From assembly GCF_002979755.1 (NCBI RefSeq), contig NZ_PCPP01000001.1:280665-344664 (forward strand): DNA of 64,000 bases, in the 5' to 3' direction. The position numbers and the translations under genes were made by a program. This document shows, one piece after another, positions 17,913-26,550 of this stretch; positions within the stretch are counted from its first letter, which is position 1, and every line of letters starts with the position of its first letter. Under the pieces are notes generated by a model that worked only from the letters and a program-made list of their open reading frames with translations, did not search any database and was not told the DNA's origin. This stretch comes from Chryseobacterium culicis. Its GTDB lineage: Bacteria > Bacteroidota > Bacteroidia > Flavobacteriales > Weeksellaceae.

Positions 17913-18560
17913 ATGAGTACACAATATATATGGGAGGTAAAAGCGAAAAATACTCCCTTACTAAAAAAGAAATGCAACCATTGTAACAGCGAGAGATTTC
18001 ATTGCAGTGATAAATTCAGGCTGAATGCTCAGAAAAAGAATATTGATATATGGTTAATTTACCGATGTGTAAAATGCAACAACACCTATAACATGACTGT
18101 GTTTTCAAGAATCAGAACAGAATCGATCAGTAAAGAAATATTCAATAAATTTTCAGAAAATAATACAGAAATTGCCTGGGAATATGCTTTTTCACAGGAA
18201 CTCAAGCGAAAAAATAGTGTGGAAGCCGACTGGGAAAGTGTAGAATATGAAATGGTTTACGATAAGCTTTTGGTAGAGAACCTGATGAGTATGGACGATG
18301 AGATGATTTCGTTTCAAATGCAGTATCCTTTTGATTTTAATCTGAGAATCTCAACGGTGATCCGGACGTGTTTAGGCATTTCATCTTCTAAACTTAACCT
18401 ATTACTTGATTCTGATAAGGTTTATTTTAATGGAAAGCCTCTGCAAAAGAAATATAAATGTAAAAACGGGGATACTATTAAGATCAATAGGCAAGAATTA
18501 ATCAACATTTATCTTATCGGAAAGGAGGAATTATTTCTCAATGCTGTAGAAGATAAATAA
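17913..18560 (+). CDS. DUF1062 domain protein (zinc-ribbon-like, S4-like C-terminus)
   Basis: 215 residues. The N-terminal part carries two Cys pairs, CNHC near residue 21 and CVKC near residue 50, suggesting a zinc ribbon. The whole matches the DUF1062 family, whose function is not established. The C-terminal region (LDSDKVYFNGKPLQKKYKCK followed by NGDTIKI) resembles an S4-type RNA-binding module, so an RNA-related role is possible (inference). It converges on the sigma-factor gene with a shared terminator. Confidence 0.8.
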   Translation: MSTQYIWEVKAKNTPLLKKKCNHCNSERFHCSDKFRLNAQKKNIDIWLIYRCVKCNNTYNMTVFSRIRTESISKEIFNKFSENNTEIAWEYAFSQELKRKNSVEADWESVEYEMVYDKLLVENLMSMDDEMISFQMQYPFDFNLRISTVIRTCLGISSSKLNLLLDSDKVYFNGKPLQKKYKCKNGDTIKINRQELINIYLIGKEELFLNAVEDK

Positions 18561-18563
18561 TAA

Positions 18564-18602
18564 AAAGAAAAGCGTCCCGGTCATTGATCGGGACGCTTTT
18601 AT
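18564..18602. terminator. bidirectional terminator between convergent genes
   Basis: AAAAGCGTCCCG pairs perfectly with CGGGACGCTTTT around a short loop, with A and T runs on both sides, serving DUF1062 (+) and the sigma-factor gene (-). Confidence 0.9.
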
Positions 18603-18611
18603 ATTGAAATT

Positions 18612-19841
18612 TTATGGTATTAAAAGATTAAGTTGTTTCTGCAAAGTTTGTTTTTCTGATCTTGATTTCGTCAGTCGGATCGCTTCTCCAAAATGATGAA
18701 TGGCTTTGTCCGTATTAATTTTGGAATATAAATGTCCCAGCAATCCATGATAGTATTCGTTGGTGATAAGGTTAAGTTTTTCTGCTTCCCTAATTGCCTT
18801 CTTATTTCCATACACTTTGGAAAAAGCAAAAGCTCTGTTTAGCCCTGTAACAGGAGAATATTCAATAATAACAAGCTGGTTGTACAGGGTTAAAATAGGT
18901 TGCCATTTTTCTTTGCTGCCTGAAGTATGCCAATAAGCAATTCCGGCTTCCAGATGATATTTTGAAATAGAAATGTCATTGTTCTGGCAGGCTTCTACCA
19001 GATAATAATTGCCCTTTTCAATCAAGGCTTTATCCCATAGCATTTCGTCCTGTTCATCAAAAAGAATGGCTTCCCCTTCATCATTGATCCTGGCATCCAG
19101 TCTTGAACTTTGAAAGCACATCAAAGCAAGCAAGGCATTGGTTTTGGGAGTATTGGTTAATTGATTCTCTGTGAGAATTAAGGTAAGTCTCATGGCTTCC
19201 AGACAAAGATCTTTACGGATTAAAAAGTTATTCGTTCTGGAAAAATACCCTTCATTGAACAATAAATATAAAGTCGTCAGGACTGTTTCTAAGCGCTGGT
19301 GAATATCCTGCTCATTTAAAGAATCTATGGTAAAATGATGGGTTCTGAGAGATTCCCGGCCTCGCTGTAAACGTTTTTTTATGGTCTCTGTTTTGGAGAG
19401 AAAAGCATTGGCAATCTCTTCTATACTGAAACCACAGAGAATCTGAAGAGCAAGACTTACTTGAGTTTCCTGAGAATTGAGAGGATTGCAGATGGTGAAA
19501 ATCATTTCCAGCTGACTGTCAGAGATGTTCTGGGTATTAAAGTCTATGGTTTGAAATTCTTTTTCAGCCGTTCTTATTTCTTCCTGTTTATTCTTTTCAA
19601 TAACAGAAAGGTGTTTGAAATAATCTTTTGTTTTATTCTTGGCTACTGTATAAAGCCAGGCTGCGGGATGATCAGGGATTCCGTGTATCGCCCAGTATTC
19701 TGACGCTTTCAGGAAGGTTTCGCTGGCAATATCTTCGGCAATTTCGATGTGTTTAATATCAAAGCTTCTGCAAAGCACAGCAACAATTTTACTGTACTCG
19801 GTTCTGAATAAATGCGGAGTTATTTCATTCGGATTTGCCAT
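18612..19841 (-). CDS. ECF sigma factor with long C-terminal helical extension (ECF42-like, DUF6596)
   Basis: About 409 residues from the ATG that gives MANPNEITPHLFR; an in-frame TTG 30 bases upstream is less likely. The sigma-2 region is FRTEYSKIVAVLCRSFD through ASETFLKASEYW, with PAAWLYTVAKNKTKDYF as the -10 recognition segment. Sigma-4 is LCGFSIEEIANAFLSKTETI then KKRLQRGRE. The remaining roughly 230 residues form a helical, TPR-like extension (FNEGYF, EAMRLTLIL, GLNRAFAFSKVYG) that is characteristic of this group. Relatives normally sit next to a DGPF/YCII-domain gene; none is found beside this one. Confidence 0.88.
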   Translation of the reverse strand: MANPNEITPHLFRTEYSKIVAVLCRSFDIKHIEIAEDIASETFLKASEYWAIHGIPDHPAAWLYTVAKNKTKDYFKHLSVIEKNKQEEIRTAEKEFQTIDFNTQNISDSQLEMIFTICNPLNSQETQVSLALQILCGFSIEEIANAFLSKTETIKKRLQRGRESLRTHHFTIDSLNEQDIHQRLETVLTTLYLLFNEGYFSRTNNFLIRKDLCLEAMRLTLILTENQLTNTPKTNALLALMCFQSSRLDARINDEGEAILFDEQDEMLWDKALIEKGNYYLVEACQNNDISISKYHLEAGIAYWHTSGSKEKWQPILTLYNQLVIIEYSPVTGLNRAFAFSKVYGNKKAIREAEKLNLITNEYYHGLLGHLYSKINTDKAIHHFGEAIRLTKSRSEKQTLQKQLNLLIP

Positions 19842-19944
19842 GATGGATGAAAAATCGGTATCCAATTTCAATATCAGTTTGTAGATTTATTTTAATGACG
19901 ATCAATGATCTTCAATAGGGACATTTTTTATCTAAATATCAGCA

Positions 19945-20856
19945 TTATTGCAGATTCATCGTGGTTCTGAAAACACCGACTGCATTTCCGGTGATACTGA
20001 TCCTCTCTGGTTGATTGTTTTTTACCTGAACTTTTACTTCTACTTTACCCATCCTGTTGATCGCTTCACCCTGCTTTCCTGTGAATTCAAAAATACCGTC
20101 AGCAGCTTCTTTGATTTTATTTTGAATAAGATAGCCTCCCAAAGGACCGTTAGCATTTCCGGTAACCGGATCTTCGGCAATACCAATGGCTGGGGCAAAC
20201 ATTCTACCATTGGTTAAAATATTTTTTTCGTCTGTATCGAAAGTAAATACAAAATATCCGTTACAGCTGATTTCTTTGCTAAGCTTTGCCAAAGCCGCAA
20301 GATCAGGAGTGAGTTGGTTTAAAACCCTATTACTTTTAATACCAATCATTACTTTTGAATGACCTGTTGAAGCAATCTGTACAGGGCATTTTTCATCAAG
20401 ATCATCGATAATCAATCCCAAAGCCTGAACAATTTTTTGTGTGGTTGAAACATCGAAAGCAGGACTCAGCTCAAAGTTTCCTTGTGTCATTGTGATGAGG
20501 TAATCGTTGTTTTTTCTTTCAATATGAATCGGCAATATTCCGATTTGTGTTTTGATTGTAAGGGTACAGGAATCCAATTGGTCTTCCTGAGCTTTTGCGT
20601 AGAGCGCGGCAATAGTAGCATGTCCACAAGAGGGAACTTCTGTGGTAGGAGTGAAATAACGGACGTTATAATCGAAGTTTTCCTCTTGAGAATCAGATTT
20701 AAAAACAAATGCGGTTTCAGAGTTGTTCAGCTCTCTGGCAACAAGCTGCATTTCTTCAGAGGTCATATTTTCTGCATTTAATACAACTCCGGCAGGGTTT
20801 CCTTTGAATTTTTCTTTTGTAAAGGAATCAATTTGATAGACGATTACTTCTTTCAT
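19945..20856 (-). CDS. PhzF family phenazine-biosynthesis-like isomerase
   Basis: 303 residues, usual length for the PhzF/diaminopimelate-epimerase fold. Motifs are KFKGNPAGVVL near the N-terminus, the conserved acidic segment RELNNSETAFVF (near residue 45, where PhzF has its catalytic Glu), TEVPSCGHATIAAL and EDPVTGNANGPLGGYL. PhzF proper isomerises an anthranilate-pathway intermediate for phenazines. No phenazine genes are present here, so this is one of the many generic family members with unknown substrate. It stands 104 bases upstream of the sigma-factor gene on the same strand. Confidence 0.92.
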   Translation of the reverse strand: MKEVIVYQIDSFTKEKFKGNPAGVVLNAENMTSEEMQLVARELNNSETAFVFKSDSQEENFDYNVRYFTPTTEVPSCGHATIAALYAKAQEDQLDSCTLTIKTQIGILPIHIERKNNDYLITMTQGNFELSPAFDVSTTQKIVQALGLIIDDLDEKCPVQIASTGHSKVMIGIKSNRVLNQLTPDLAALAKLSKEISCNGYFVFTFDTDEKNILTNGRMFAPAIGIAEDPVTGNANGPLGGYLIQNKIKEAADGIFEFTGKQGEAINRMGKVEVKVQVKNNQPERISITGNAVGVFRTTMNLQ

Positions 20857-20933
20857 GACTAACGATTAAGGTTACTGTAAAAATACGGAATGAAACCGGT
20901 GTCTAATGCCTGTTTTTATTGTCATTTGGTAAA

Positions 20934-20959
20934 AAATAAACCAGAATCCTGAGATTCTG
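20934..20959 (-). terminator. intrinsic terminator after DoxX
   Basis: CAGAATC/GATTCTG stem with a 4-base loop; on the reverse strand it is followed by GGTTTATTTTTT. Confidence 0.65.
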
Positions 20960-20999
20960 ATTTATCAATCAATGAATAGAAAGTTTTTGTGGGGAAATT

Positions 21000-21401
21000 T
21001 TAATCCCATTTATTTTGGGTAGAAACAGCATATTTTCCGGCACCGCTAAAGAAAAAGCTGAGACTTACCAGCATATAGATTACCAGCAGTTCCAAAGCCC
21101 AGCCTCCAAATTCATTAAGTTTGAAAATATTAGACGTCTGTGCAAGAATCGTAGCAGTGAAACAATTGGCGGCAAAGATCAATCCTGCCAGACGCGCCCG
21201 GAATCCAATAATCAATAGGATAGGAGCTATAATCTCTCCTGCAAAAACCCCATAAGCAAAGAATGATGGTAGGCCGTGCATTGTCATCATATCTTCAATA
21301 AACCCAACGCCATGCACCAGCTTACTGATTCCATAAACCGACATGGGAAATCCAATAGCTATTCTTGTGATAAGCATTCCTAAATCAATGTTCTTTTTCA
21401 T
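21000..21401 (-). CDS. DoxX family membrane protein
   Basis: 133 residues with four predicted membrane helices: start LITRIAIGFPMSVYGISKLV, FAYGVFAGEIIAPILLIIGF, LAGLIFAANCFTATIL, and LELLVIYMLVSLSFFFSG. It matches the DoxX/DoxD-like family, small membrane proteins linked to thiosulfate oxidation or redox homeostasis in a few members; most are uncharacterised. Twelve bases separate it from the upstream outer-membrane-type gene, so the two form an operon, with a Crp-type regulator gene just upstream. Confidence 0.88.
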   Translation of the reverse strand: MKKNIDLGMLITRIAIGFPMSVYGISKLVHGVGFIEDMMTMHGLPSFFAYGVFAGEIIAPILLIIGFRARLAGLIFAANCFTATILAQTSNIFKLNEFGGWALELLVIYMLVSLSFFFSGAGKYAVSTQNKWD

Positions 21402-21413
21402 TTCTTATAATTT

Positions 21414-22034
21414 TTAAAAGTTATATTTTACAAATGCCCCGATATTTTCCAGGGTCTTTTTTCCGTTGTTAAACTGGTCAAAATTGGAGGCCAGCCCATA
21501 CATCATCTTGTCTTGTTTTACTCCGAGCCTGATAAACTGCAGCCCTCTGGGATACCCACTGTCATCCAGGTTTCCAATAGCCAGTACACTGAAATATCCC
21601 TTGAGATTTTCTGACAGATACGGAGTATATTCAAATGAGATGGACTGTTCCAATGAAAATCCTTTCTGATAAGTAGTTCCTATAGAGTAGGAGAGAGAAT
21701 AATCAGACTGGATAATCTTGTACTGCAGGTAGGCACTGAAAAATGCTCCCGGGTTTTTCATTCCGAATGCAGCGTTGGCACTCAGTCTTTTGGTAAAGCT
21801 GTAAGCCAGCGTATTTCTGATGAAGAATATATTTTCTTTGTCTTTGGTATATTCTGTATCAAATAAAGTAAGATTATTCAGTTTCAACCGATCATTGAGT
21901 TGATAGTTGATATTGTGCATATAGGTATAGGAGCGATGCCCTAAAACAAGATCGGGAGTATAGGATAATTTCTGGGCATTCAGACTCAGGGAGACTGATG
22001 CAAGAGCTGTTACTGCGATAATTTTTGCCTTCAT
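21414..22034 (-). CDS. predicted outer-membrane beta-barrel protein
   Basis: 206 residues with a signal peptide (MKAKIIAVTALASVSLSLNA, cleavage before QKL). The mature part alternates aromatic and polar residues in short strands (SYTYMHNINYQLNDRLKL, FFSAYLQYKIIQSDYSLSYS) and ends in a C-terminal Phe (FVKYNF), the hallmark of barrel proteins inserted by BAM. No specific family is recognised. It is the first gene of a pair with doxX and lies 65 bases after the Crp/Fnr regulator, which may control it. Confidence 0.75.
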   Translation of the reverse strand: MKAKIIAVTALASVSLSLNAQKLSYTPDLVLGHRSYTYMHNINYQLNDRLKLNNLTLFDTEYTKDKENIFFIRNTLAYSFTKRLSANAAFGMKNPGAFFSAYLQYKIIQSDYSLSYSIGTTYQKGFSLEQSISFEYTPYLSENLKGYFSVLAIGNLDDSGYPRGLQFIRLGVKQDKMMYGLASNFDQFNNGKKTLENIGAFVKYNF

Positions 22035-22099
22035 ATTTCACTCATTAAAATTCTGTGAGCAAAATTATTCGGGCTGGAACGGAATAAACTTAAGAAATC

Positions 22100-22699
22100 T
22101 TAAGAAACGTCAGAGAGGTGCTTTTTTCTCAGATAGCTCAGATATTCTACAGTGATTCCAAGGTAGGAAGCAATCATGTATTGAGGGAAACGTTGTTCGA
22201 TATTGCGGTAAGCAGTAACAAATGTTCGGTATTTGGTATAGGCATCTACCCGTGAGTGTTCAAAAGTTCTCTCCTGCAATGTGACATAGGCAGACTGCAT
22301 TTTCAGTCGCCAGAATTCGGAAATGGCCGGAACTTCTTTGTATAACAGCTCCAAATTGCTTTTACTGATCTGTACAATGATAGTATCTTCATTAGCCTGA
22401 ATAAACATTCTTGACGCCAGTTCACTCAAATAGCTGTAAAGATCATTCACCCACCAGTTTTCAATACCCAGCTGAGTGGTGTTTTCTTTTCCCTTTTCAT
22501 CAATATGATAAGCGTACAGGCTTCCCTGGGCAATAAACCTCATATGTCTTGAAACTTGCCCTTCACGAAGCAGAAAGTCTTTCTTTTTGAGCGATATAAT
22601 CTCTAATTTGGAAGTGATACAGTCAATATCTTTATCTTCTAAAGAGACTATTTCCTTAAAGTGTTCTATCAGCTGTAAAAGTATTGTATCGGTATCCAT
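22100..22699 (-). CDS. Crp/Fnr family transcriptional regulator
   Basis: 199 residues. A cyclic-nucleotide-binding-like beta-roll fills residues 20-120 (KDFLLREGQVSRHMRFIAQG, ENWWVNDLYSYLSE). A short C-terminal helix-turn-helix follows (FPQYMIASYLGITVEYLSYL). There is no Fe-S Cys cluster and the canonical cAMP residues are not evident, as is usual for the many Bacteroidota members. It probably regulates the downstream barrel/doxX pair on the same strand (inferred from adjacency). Confidence 0.9.
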   Translation of the reverse strand: MDTDTILLQLIEHFKEIVSLEDKDIDCITSKLEIISLKKKDFLLREGQVSRHMRFIAQGSLYAYHIDEKGKENTTQLGIENWWVNDLYSYLSELASRMFIQANEDTIIVQISKSNLELLYKEVPAISEFWRLKMQSAYVTLQERTFEHSRVDAYTKYRTFVTAYRNIEQRFPQYMIASYLGITVEYLSYLRKKHLSDVS

Positions 22700-22891
22700 T
22701 GTAAAATATTGTAGCTTACCGTAATGAATCTAAGGTATTGCCTACCGTACAAATTTACGCAAATATTAAAAATTTCAGGAATAACAAAGGCTGAACCTCA
22801 GTTGAAAAGAATGATGAGTATTGAAAAAAGTAATCTCATTGAAAGCTAAAATACTCAACAAGAAACTATTATTTGTAGATTTGTGAATATC

Positions 22892-23947
22892 ATGAAAATA
22901 GAGAATATGTCATTGATCAACGATTTGGGCAAGATTATTTTTTTCCTGTTTCTGCTGTTAAGCGCTTTTCTGCTGACCGCAAAATCTGAAAGGAAATTAC
23001 CCCATTATTTATTCGCTGCCTTTCTATTGATTTCTGTCATTGATCTTTCCGGTTTTTTCCTGCCTCCATCTGATCATAAAATAATTAAAGGCTTCAAATT
23101 GGCGAGTGTTCTTTTGCAGATGCCGTTATATTATCTGTATGTAAATGCCGCCTGTTATTATAATTTTACGCTTCGCAAAAAGCATCTTCTGCATGCCTTG
23201 CCATTTTTGTTTTTCATGGGATGGTTTAGCATAGCAGGTATTTCCGGGCAGAATGATCAGGCCTTTGATCTTGTTTCTACTGTTCAGTATTATTTCTATA
23301 TCATTGCCGTATTTCTGGTGTTGAGAACCTTTAAAAGGTTATATCAGGAAAACTATTCCAGTAATCATCAGCTTACTTATAAATGGCTGCTGCAGACCAC
23401 AATTCTCTTTTTGATCGGAAACACTTTTGTATTGATAAGAGAGTTTCTGAAAGATAATGAAACTGCATTTTTATATTTATATACGCTGAATTCGTTATTT
23501 GTATTATTTGTGATCAGCTGGTTTGTATTGAATGCTTTATACCGTCCCAATCTTCTGGCTGGGATTAATAAGGATCTGATTCCTGTGCAGGAGGTTGAAG
23601 AATCTCAAAAAGAAGAACCTGAGCAGCTGAAAAATCTCCTGACCTTTATGGAAGTAGAACATCCTTATCTGGATGATAAGCTTACCTTGCAGAAATTAGC
23701 AGTACAGATGGGGATGCCGGAAAAGCAGTTGTCAATATTAATTAATCAGCATACGGGCAGACATTTTTTTGATTTTATTAATGAGTTCAGAATTAATAAA
23801 GCTAAAGATCTTCTTAAGGATCAGCCTCAGCTTACTGTGCTTGAAGTTTTGTATGAGGTGGGGTTCAATTCCAAATCTTCATTTTATACGGCCTTCAAAA
23901 AAGAAACAGGAGTTACTCCTACAGATTACAGAAAATCAGTTGTTTAA
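22892..23947 (+). CDS. membrane-anchored AraC-type transcriptional regulator
   Basis: 351 residues. The N-terminal about 220 residues hold six or seven hydrophobic helices (starting IIFFLFLLLSAFLL). After a Glu-rich linker, the C-terminal 100 residues are an AraC DNA-binding domain (LTLQKLAVQMGMPEKQLSIL, then VLEVLYEVGFNSKSSFYTAF, ending TPTDYRK). It is probably an inner-membrane one-component sensor. I chose the ATG at 22892 over the GTG at 22883 because a -7 box TAGATTTG (22876-22883) would place transcription close to the ATG, implying a very short or absent leader. Confidence 0.88.
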   Translation: MKIENMSLINDLGKIIFFLFLLLSAFLLTAKSERKLPHYLFAAFLLISVIDLSGFFLPPSDHKIIKGFKLASVLLQMPLYYLYVNAACYYNFTLRKKHLLHALPFLFFMGWFSIAGISGQNDQAFDLVSTVQYYFYIIAVFLVLRTFKRLYQENYSSNHQLTYKWLLQTTILFLIGNTFVLIREFLKDNETAFLYLYTLNSLFVLFVISWFVLNALYRPNLLAGINKDLIPVQEVEESQKEEPEQLKNLLTFMEVEHPYLDDKLTLQKLAVQMGMPEKQLSILINQHTGRHFFDFINEFRINKAKDLLKDQPQLTVLEVLYEVGFNSKSSFYTAFKKETGVTPTDYRKSVV

Positions 23948-23951
23948 ATAG

Positions 23952-23980
23952 AGTCCGAATTAAAGTCGGACTGATTTTTC
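23952..23980 (+). terminator. intrinsic terminator
   Basis: AGTCCGA pairs with TCGGACT, then GATTTTTC. A second related half-palindrome (GAGTCCGA...TCGGA) follows at about 23990-24012. Confidence 0.75.
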
Positions 23981-24066
23981 AGATAAAAAGAGTCCGATTT
24001 CCGGTAGTCGGATATTTACATCAGCGTAAAGTTTCAGATTTGCTTCATCATTAAAATGTAAAACAG

Positions 24067-25707
24067 ATGAAACCACAAATCAGATTGACGTTATTTATTT
24101 TTACCATCCTGAGCACCGGATTGTATTTCGGACAATTGACTCAGCAGAACAAAATCCGAAAAGCAGATTCCGTAATAAGTACTTATGCCAAATCCAATGA
24201 ACCCGGAATGGCTATAGGCATTATCAAAGACGGAAAAGTACTCTATAAAAAAACATATGGACTGGCAAATCTCGAAGATAGGGTTCCAGTGTCAGACTCT
24301 ACGGCTTTTGATATTGCTTCTGTTTCAAAACAGTTTACCGCTTTTGTTACACTTTTAGCTGAAAAAGAAGGTCGGTTATCATTGGAAGATGATATCCGGA
24401 CTTATCTTCCGGAACTGAAGAATCTTCCCTATAAAATTACCCTTAGACAGCTTGCCAATCATACCCATGGATTGCCGGATTTTACAAGTATTAAAGACTT
24501 GCAGGGATTCGGAAATGAATTCCGGGTAACTAACGAAGATGCTGTGAAAACAGTTTTAGCGATTAAAAGCATCAATTTTAAACCAGGCGATCAATACAGG
24601 TACAACAATACCGGTTTTATGTTGATGGCAGAAATCCTCCACAGGGTTTATAAGAAAGATTTTGCACAAATACTTCAGGAATATATTTTCAAACCATTGC
24701 AAATGAATCACTCAATGGCGGTGAATGATCCGGTAAAAATCACTCCCAACAGAGCAGAATCTTATCAGGTAACCCATTCCGGTTTTGTCAAAACTCCTCT
24801 CGGGCAGATGGAAAATGGCTCGTCCAATATTTTTACTACTTTGAATGATCTGTGTATATGGGCTGTTAATTTTCAGAAACCTTTGGTGGGAAGCCGTGAG
24901 ATCTACAATAAGATGCAGCAGAGTACAATATTGAATACCGGTGAGAAAATACAATACGGGCTGGGATTGCAAACCGGAAAGTATAAAGGGCTGGATATTG
25001 TCTTTCATGGAGGAGGAACTGCCAGTTACAGGTCTTATATCCTGCATATTCCTGCCTATCATCTATCTGTTGTACTGACAGGAAATAAAAGTGTTTTTGA
25101 TGGGCTGGTGATTGCCTATGCACTGGTAGATGTATTTCTTAAAGACCAGCAGACCCTTCCGGCTCCTCCAAAGAAAACATCGTATACAGCGGCTGAACTG
25201 AAATCATGGGAAGGAACTTATGAAATAAATCCGGGAAATTATCTGGAGATAAAAACAGACGGTAAAAACCTTTATTGGGATAATAATAAAACTCCCCTAC
25301 AAACAGCAGGAGATGATAAGTTTAATATCCCTTTTATTCCGACAGGAAGTTTTACATTTCATCCGGAGAAGCTAATTTTCAATATTGGAGATTTTACATT
25401 TGCATGCAAAAAAGTAGTATTAAAGCCTCTGAATGAGAATACAATAGGTCTTCGTAAATATGCCGGATTCTACAGAAATGAAGAATTCAACACCATATAT
25501 CAATTGGTGGTAGAAAATAATAAACTGGTTGCCAGACATCCTTTGAATTCAGATATCCTATTGTACTTTTCAAGTTCTTCACAACTTTATTCTTACAAAT
25601 CATTCTTCGGAAAGCTTGATTTTAAATATGATAAGAATAATGATATTAAGGGATTCCTTTTATCGGGAGGAAGCCTCTCTGATATCGAATTTAAAAGAAT
25701 AAAATAG
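24067..25707 (+). CDS. exported serine hydrolase of the beta-lactamase/DD-peptidase fold (class C-like)
   Basis: 546 residues with a signal peptide (FTILSTGLYFGQ). Motifs of the penicillin-binding/class C family are present: SxxK in FDIASVSKQFTAF near residue 88, YxN in YRYNNTGFML near 179, and the third box as FHGGGTASYRS near 315. The last roughly 170 residues form a C-terminal beta-rich domain (YEINPGNYLEIKTDGKNLYW, FRNEEFNTIYQLVVENNKLV region) common in these proteins. The substrate may be a D-amino-acid peptide or an ester; resistance is not implied. Confidence 0.92.
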   Translation: MKPQIRLTLFIFTILSTGLYFGQLTQQNKIRKADSVISTYAKSNEPGMAIGIIKDGKVLYKKTYGLANLEDRVPVSDSTAFDIASVSKQFTAFVTLLAEKEGRLSLEDDIRTYLPELKNLPYKITLRQLANHTHGLPDFTSIKDLQGFGNEFRVTNEDAVKTVLAIKSINFKPGDQYRYNNTGFMLMAEILHRVYKKDFAQILQEYIFKPLQMNHSMAVNDPVKITPNRAESYQVTHSGFVKTPLGQMENGSSNIFTTLNDLCIWAVNFQKPLVGSREIYNKMQQSTILNTGEKIQYGLGLQTGKYKGLDIVFHGGGTASYRSYILHIPAYHLSVVLTGNKSVFDGLVIAYALVDVFLKDQQTLPAPPKKTSYTAAELKSWEGTYEINPGNYLEIKTDGKNLYWDNNKTPLQTAGDDKFNIPFIPTGSFTFHPEKLIFNIGDFTFACKKVVLKPLNENTIGLRKYAGFYRNEEFNTIYQLVVENNKLVARHPLNSDILLYFSSSSQLYSYKSFFGKLDFKYDKNNDIKGFLLSGGSLSDIEFKRIK

Positions 25708-25882
25708 TTTTTGTGGAATTTGAAGAAGGTCTGAAATGTTCCCCATTTTTCAGCTTTAAAATTACCATAGATATCTTTTCCATTATTTTCCACGCGGTCT
25801 ATGCTGAGAAACATCTCATTCCCCAGGGCATTGGAGAAGAATGATTTGAAATCTTTAGAATGGCCATTGTTTTATGCTAAAA

Positions 25883-25919
25883 AGAAGACCACAATTTACG
25901 GGTTAAATTGTGGTCTTCT
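25883..25919 (-). terminator. intrinsic terminator of the 137-aa protein gene
   Basis: A 16-bp perfect stem, AGAAGACCACAATTTA with its complement, has a 5-base loop. On the reverse strand it is followed by TTTTTAGC. Confidence 0.85.
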
Positions 25920-25939
25920 CAATTAAGAACTATTTTTAA

Positions 25940-26353
25940 CTACGATTCTGTTTTCAAATAACCATAATGTAAAGCAGTTTCTTTTCCGAATAAGCTTGAG
26001 AAAATATTCTGAAACTCATGGATGTACCTGCACTTTATGGCGTTCCCGTATATCTTTAGTCCTTCCAGTATTTTTCTGGAGCTCAGATCAATGTCATATT
26101 TTATAAAGGATTCCGGTCTTTCATATCGGATGCTCTGCTCCGAACTGTAAGTTCTTGAAAATCCTAATTTTTCAAGCCATTCTTCTGTTATCTTAATAGG
26201 TTTGATGGAGGCTGCCGGAACTGAAATACTTTGAATATCATTTTCAATTTTAACAAAATAAGCCTGCTCAACATTGTGAAAGATCTCAGTGATCGTATAA
26301 ATCTGATTTTTGTACTCGACTAAGTTCTTGATTTTTAGATCTGCTACGTTCAT
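25940..26353 (-). CDS. hypothetical protein
   Basis: 137 residues, soluble, no signal peptide. The N-terminal half looks like a small beta-barrel (VEYKNQIYTITEIFHN, YFVKIENDIQSISVP). The middle reads TEEWLEKLGF, as in small Bacteroidota proteins found in many genomic settings. The C-terminus has IHEFQNIFSSLFGKETAL, a helix. I believe similar proteins occur in other Chryseobacterium genomes, but I cannot name a family. It stands alone with its own strong terminator. Confidence 0.7.
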   Translation of the reverse strand: MNVADLKIKNLVEYKNQIYTITEIFHNVEQAYFVKIENDIQSISVPAASIKPIKITEEWLEKLGFSRTYSSEQSIRYERPESFIKYDIDLSSRKILEGLKIYGNAIKCRYIHEFQNIFSSLFGKETALHYGYLKTES

Positions 26354-26550
26354 AATATTTTGGTTTTTAGTTGATGATATGGTCTCAGATAAAAAGCAAA
26401 TAGTATGCCCAGCATCTCATTGTTAACCCTTATTTTAGGGAAGATTAGGTTAAATTTTTGCAATGAAAAATTAATGATATGTTAAAATAGTACACCAGTA
26501 AGCGAATTATCATGGGTTCATGAAAAATAGAGTGTGGTATGTATGTGGTA

